A DNA stretch of 7,079 nt from an uncultured Campylobacter sp. (GTDB taxonomy: Bacteria > Campylobacterota > Campylobacteria > Campylobacterales > Campylobacteraceae), in the NCBI GenBank assembly GCA_937965895.1, contig CALCKS010000055.1:1-7079 (forward strand). Reading direction: 5' to 3'. Below are positions 5,790 to 7,079 of the stretch, piece after piece; the stretch's first letter is position 1; each line of letters starts with the position of its first letter. The notes under the pieces are model-generated. The model made no database searches. It worked only from the letters and a program-made list of their open reading frames with translations, and was not told the origin of the DNA. Made by a program: the position numbers and the translations under genes.

Positions 5790-6320
5790 ATGCTTAAATT
5801 CGAGATTGTTTATAAATTTTGCCTCATTTGCACGCTGATTTTGGGGCTTAGTTTGCTCGCGTTTTCGGGGGTAAATTTCGCGCTCGGAGAGTATGGCGAA
5901 TTTTGGATGGGCGCACATAAATTTGCGGGCTTTTTGGTTGCGCTTGCAGCCGTTTTACACGTGATAAATCGCAAGAAAAAGCTCATCAAACTCGCAAATG
6001 AATTTACAGACGTCGTCACTCGCCGCAAAAATCCTAGCATGTGCAACATGGACCGCATCATCGCCTCGCTAGAACCATATACGATAGCCGAGATCTCGCA
6101 AAAACTAGGCTTTGACGAGGCCGAGTTTTGCCGCACCTTGCGCGAAAACGGCGTTAAATTTAACGGCGCAAATCAAACTTTGCGCCAAATCGCTTTTTTA
6201 AACGACGAAAAGATATTTTTCGTGCTAGTCCTCATCGTCGAGGCGAAATTTGGCAAGAGATTTTGCGGCGAACTCAAATTTAAAGGCGCTAAATTTAACG
6301 GCGGCATAAAAGCAGCGTGA
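5790..6320 (+). CDS. Two-helix membrane protein with a His pair and an HTH-like cytoplasmic domain
   Basis: Function unknown; 176 residues from the ATG at 5790. Membrane segment 1 spans about 8-30 and segment 2 about 41-60. H43 (GAHKFAG) and H57 (VLHVINRKKK) are 14 residues apart in the second helix, a spacing used by membrane cytochromes b to bind two hemes. This recalls small DUF4405-like cytochrome b proteins, but the assignment is tentative. The basic RKKKLIK run after segment 2 places the C-terminal part in the cytoplasm. Residues about 85-150 are helical, with TIAEISQKLGFDEAEFCRTL (98-117) reading like a helix-turn-helix, then QTLRQIAFLNDEKIFF. The divergent arrangement with the nitric oxide reductase and the shared CRP/FNR-type box suggest coregulation under low oxygen or nitrosative stress. 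It could be an electron-transfer partner or a membrane-bound regulator; the sequence does not decide. Confidence 0.8.
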   Translation: MLKFEIVYKFCLICTLILGLSLLAFSGVNFALGEYGEFWMGAHKFAGFLVALAAVLHVINRKKKLIKLANEFTDVVTRRKNPSMCNMDRIIASLEPYTIAEISQKLGFDEAEFCRTLRENGVKFNGANQTLRQIAFLNDEKIFFVLVLIVEAKFGKRFCGELKFKGAKFNGGIKAA

Positions 6321-6360
6321 GCTCGGCGCAAGCGATACGGAGTCTAAATTTATATTTTTG

Positions 6361-6366
6361 AAAGGG
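6361..6366 (+). promoter_or_regulatory. Ribosome binding site supporting an ATT start
   Basis: AAAGGG lies five bases before ATT 6372, the same spacing as the AAAGGA-N5-start of the DUF1523 and 45-aa genes. The in-frame TAA at 6369-6371 directly precedes the ATT, so translation must begin at or after 6372. Confidence 0.5.
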
Positions 6367-6371
6367 CTTAA

Positions 6372-6869
6372 ATTTTAAAAATAATCGCAATTTTAATCAT
6401 AACTTTTAACGTTTTACTTTTTGGCGGGATTATTTGGACGATATTTTGGCGAAATCCTAGCAAGCTCAGCCCGCGTCAGCTCGCTGCAATAGGCGAAACG
6501 AGCGAATCAGGCGCGATAAAAAGACTTTCCGTACGGCCATTTTTACTTTGGTTGGAGCGGTTTTTCATCTCGCGTGAAAGCCTTTGGTTTGATCAAAATT
6601 ACATCTATGTTTTTAGAGGGCAGGAACTTGCGTCTAGGTATAAATTTGAGCAAATTACAGCGCTTGAGAGCACGAAAATATGGATAAATAGCGCTAGAAT
6701 TTGGCGGATTTGTTTTGCGGACGAGTTTGAGAAAGACGGCACGAGCGAGTATAAATTTGCACCCGCCGCTTCGCTTTTTACGCCAAATTTTAAAGAGTTC
6801 TTGCAAATTTTGCACGAGAAAAATAAGGATACGATAAAAACGAAACCGAGATTTTGGGAGACGGTTTAG
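6372..6869 (+). CDS. 165-codon membrane-anchored protein with apparent ATT start, unknown function
   Basis: I do not recognise the family. The frame runs from ATT 6372 to TAG 6867-6869 without a stop. Residues 2-26 (starting LKIIAILII and ending WTIFWRNP) form a typical N-terminal membrane anchor, and the rest is soluble and strand-rich: ESLWFDQNYIYVFRG (69-83), RYKFEQITALES, INSARIWRICFADEF, then a C-terminal helix EFLQILHEKNK. The soluble part could be a PH-like fold, but this is weak. No ATG, GTG or TTG occurs in frame before TTG 6552 (codon 61). Starting there would discard the anchor and cut inside a continuous coding stretch with no ribosome binding site. Either ATT is the true start, as in infC, or an ATG was mutated or misread. 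The gene follows the 176-aa gene by 51 bases on the same strand, probably in one operon. Confidence 0.65.
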   Translation: MLKIIAILIITFNVLLFGGIIWTIFWRNPSKLSPRQLAAIGETSESGAIKRLSVRPFLLWLERFFISRESLWFDQNYIYVFRGQELASRYKFEQITALESTKIWINSARIWRICFADEFEKDGTSEYKFAPAASLFTPNFKEFLQILHEKNKDTIKTKPRFWETV

Positions 6870-6964
6870 CGTTAAATTTGTGCACTGATAAAACCACCCA
6901 AATTTGGCCTTTAGATTTTGTTTTTTAGTTAAGCGGATATAAATTTTAGATCAAATTTGAAGCA

Positions 6965-7009
6965 AGGCAAAGCAACCTTACTTTGCCTATTTTAGTTTTT
7001 GAGTTTTTT
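6965..7009 (+). terminator. Intrinsic terminator of the rightward operon
   Basis: AGGCAAAG (6965-6972) pairs with CTTTGCCT (6981-6988) in an 8-bp stem with an 8-base loop, followed by the T-rich tract TTTTAGTTTTTGAGTTTTTT (6990-7009). It lies 95 bases after the stop of the 165-codon gene. The interrupted T tract lowers certainty. Confidence 0.6.
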
Positions 7010-7018
7010 GTTAGCAAG

Positions 7019-7057
7019 TTTAAATAGCGAGCGGCCATAATCCGCTCGCTATTTAAA
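7019..7057 (-). terminator. 16-bp hairpin at the end of a minus-strand gene
   Basis: The arms 7019-7034 and 7042-7057 (TTTAAATAGCGAGCGG and its exact complement) form a 16-bp stem with a 7-base loop. It begins 4 bases after the stop of the gene entering from the right on the minus strand, the normal place for a terminator. No T run follows beyond the AT-rich stem base on either strand, so it may work in both directions or act as an mRNA 3' end. Confidence 0.6.
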
Positions 7058-7061
7058 AGAA

Positions 7062-7079
7062 TTAAGCACCAATGATGAT
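7062..7079 (-). CDS. 3' end of a minus-strand gene (partial, unknown product)
   Basis: Reading leftward from the window edge gives IIIGA followed by TAA (7064-7062), with the strong hairpin starting 4 bases later. Only five codons are visible. The stop-plus-hairpin arrangement is the evidence for a real gene end; the product cannot be guessed. Confidence 0.4.
   Translation of the reverse strand: MIIGA

Noticed and set aside
5810..6136. 108-aa minus-strand frame antisense to the 176-aa gene
   Set aside because: The sense frame has membrane segments, a promoter and a ribosome site; the antisense frame has none.
6543..6815. 90-aa minus-strand frame antisense to the 165-codon gene
   Set aside because: It is a shadow with no ribosome site and a basic, unstructured composition.
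6552..6869. TTG at 6552 as the start of a 105-aa protein
   Set aside because: The frame continues 60 codons upstream with protein-like sequence and a membrane anchor, and no ribosome site precedes the TTG.
1..7079. CRISPR arrays, tRNA/rRNA genes, insertion sequences, attachment sites
   Set aside because: No regularly spaced repeats, cloverleaf-like sequence, transposase motifs or terminal inverted repeats with target duplications were seen on either strand.

Overview
The window looks like a chromosomal piece of a Campylobacter of the C. showae / C. rectus / C. curvus / C. concisus group. The reasons are moderate GC, very frequent AAATTT words within and between genes, AAAGGA-type Shine-Dalgarno sequences placed five bases before starts, and the gene families present. 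The genus is an inference from composition; no marker gene is visible.

Left part (1-2471, plus strand). The last 12 codons of an upstream gene run into an 811-residue membrane-bound cyclic-di-GMP protein through an ATGA stop/start overlap. That protein has two membrane segments around an extracytoplasmic helical sensor region, then PAS, a degenerate GGDEF and an EAL domain. The cyclase site is broken, while every expected phosphodiesterase residue of the EAL domain is present, so it probably degrades c-di-GMP.

Middle (5639 down to 2537, minus strand). A likely three-gene transcript: a quinol-dependent nitric oxide reductase (748 aa, all heme and FeB ligands present), a DUF1523-family membrane protein (181 aa), and a 45-aa single-pass membrane protein that starts at GTG and is easily missed. 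Stem-loops sit in both gaps. One of them encloses the Shine-Dalgarno of the DUF1523 gene. The transcript converges on the EAL gene, and an 11-bp inverted repeat lies between the two stop codons.

Divergent intergenic region (5640-5789). It contains a near-consensus CRP/FNR-family box (ATGAT-N4-ATCAA). The box is placed as a class II site for the reductase promoter and at about -65 for a promoter with a perfect TATAAT facing right. A second, AT-rich palindrome overlaps the right-facing promoter.

Right part (5790-7079). The divergent gene (176 aa) encodes two membrane segments, the second with two histidines 14 residues apart (a heme b-like spacing), and a small helical, HTH-like soluble domain. 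It is followed on the same strand by a 165-codon reading frame whose best-placed start is ATT. Only its last 105 codons would be found by a caller limited to ATG/GTG/TTG. A plus-strand terminator, a strong hairpin, and the last five codons of a minus-strand gene close the window.

Taken together, the centre of the window is a nitric oxide respiration/detoxification locus with under-described accessory membrane proteins on both sides of a shared anaerobic or nitrosative-stress-type control region. The function of every accessory protein is unknown, and their connection to NO is inferred from position only.
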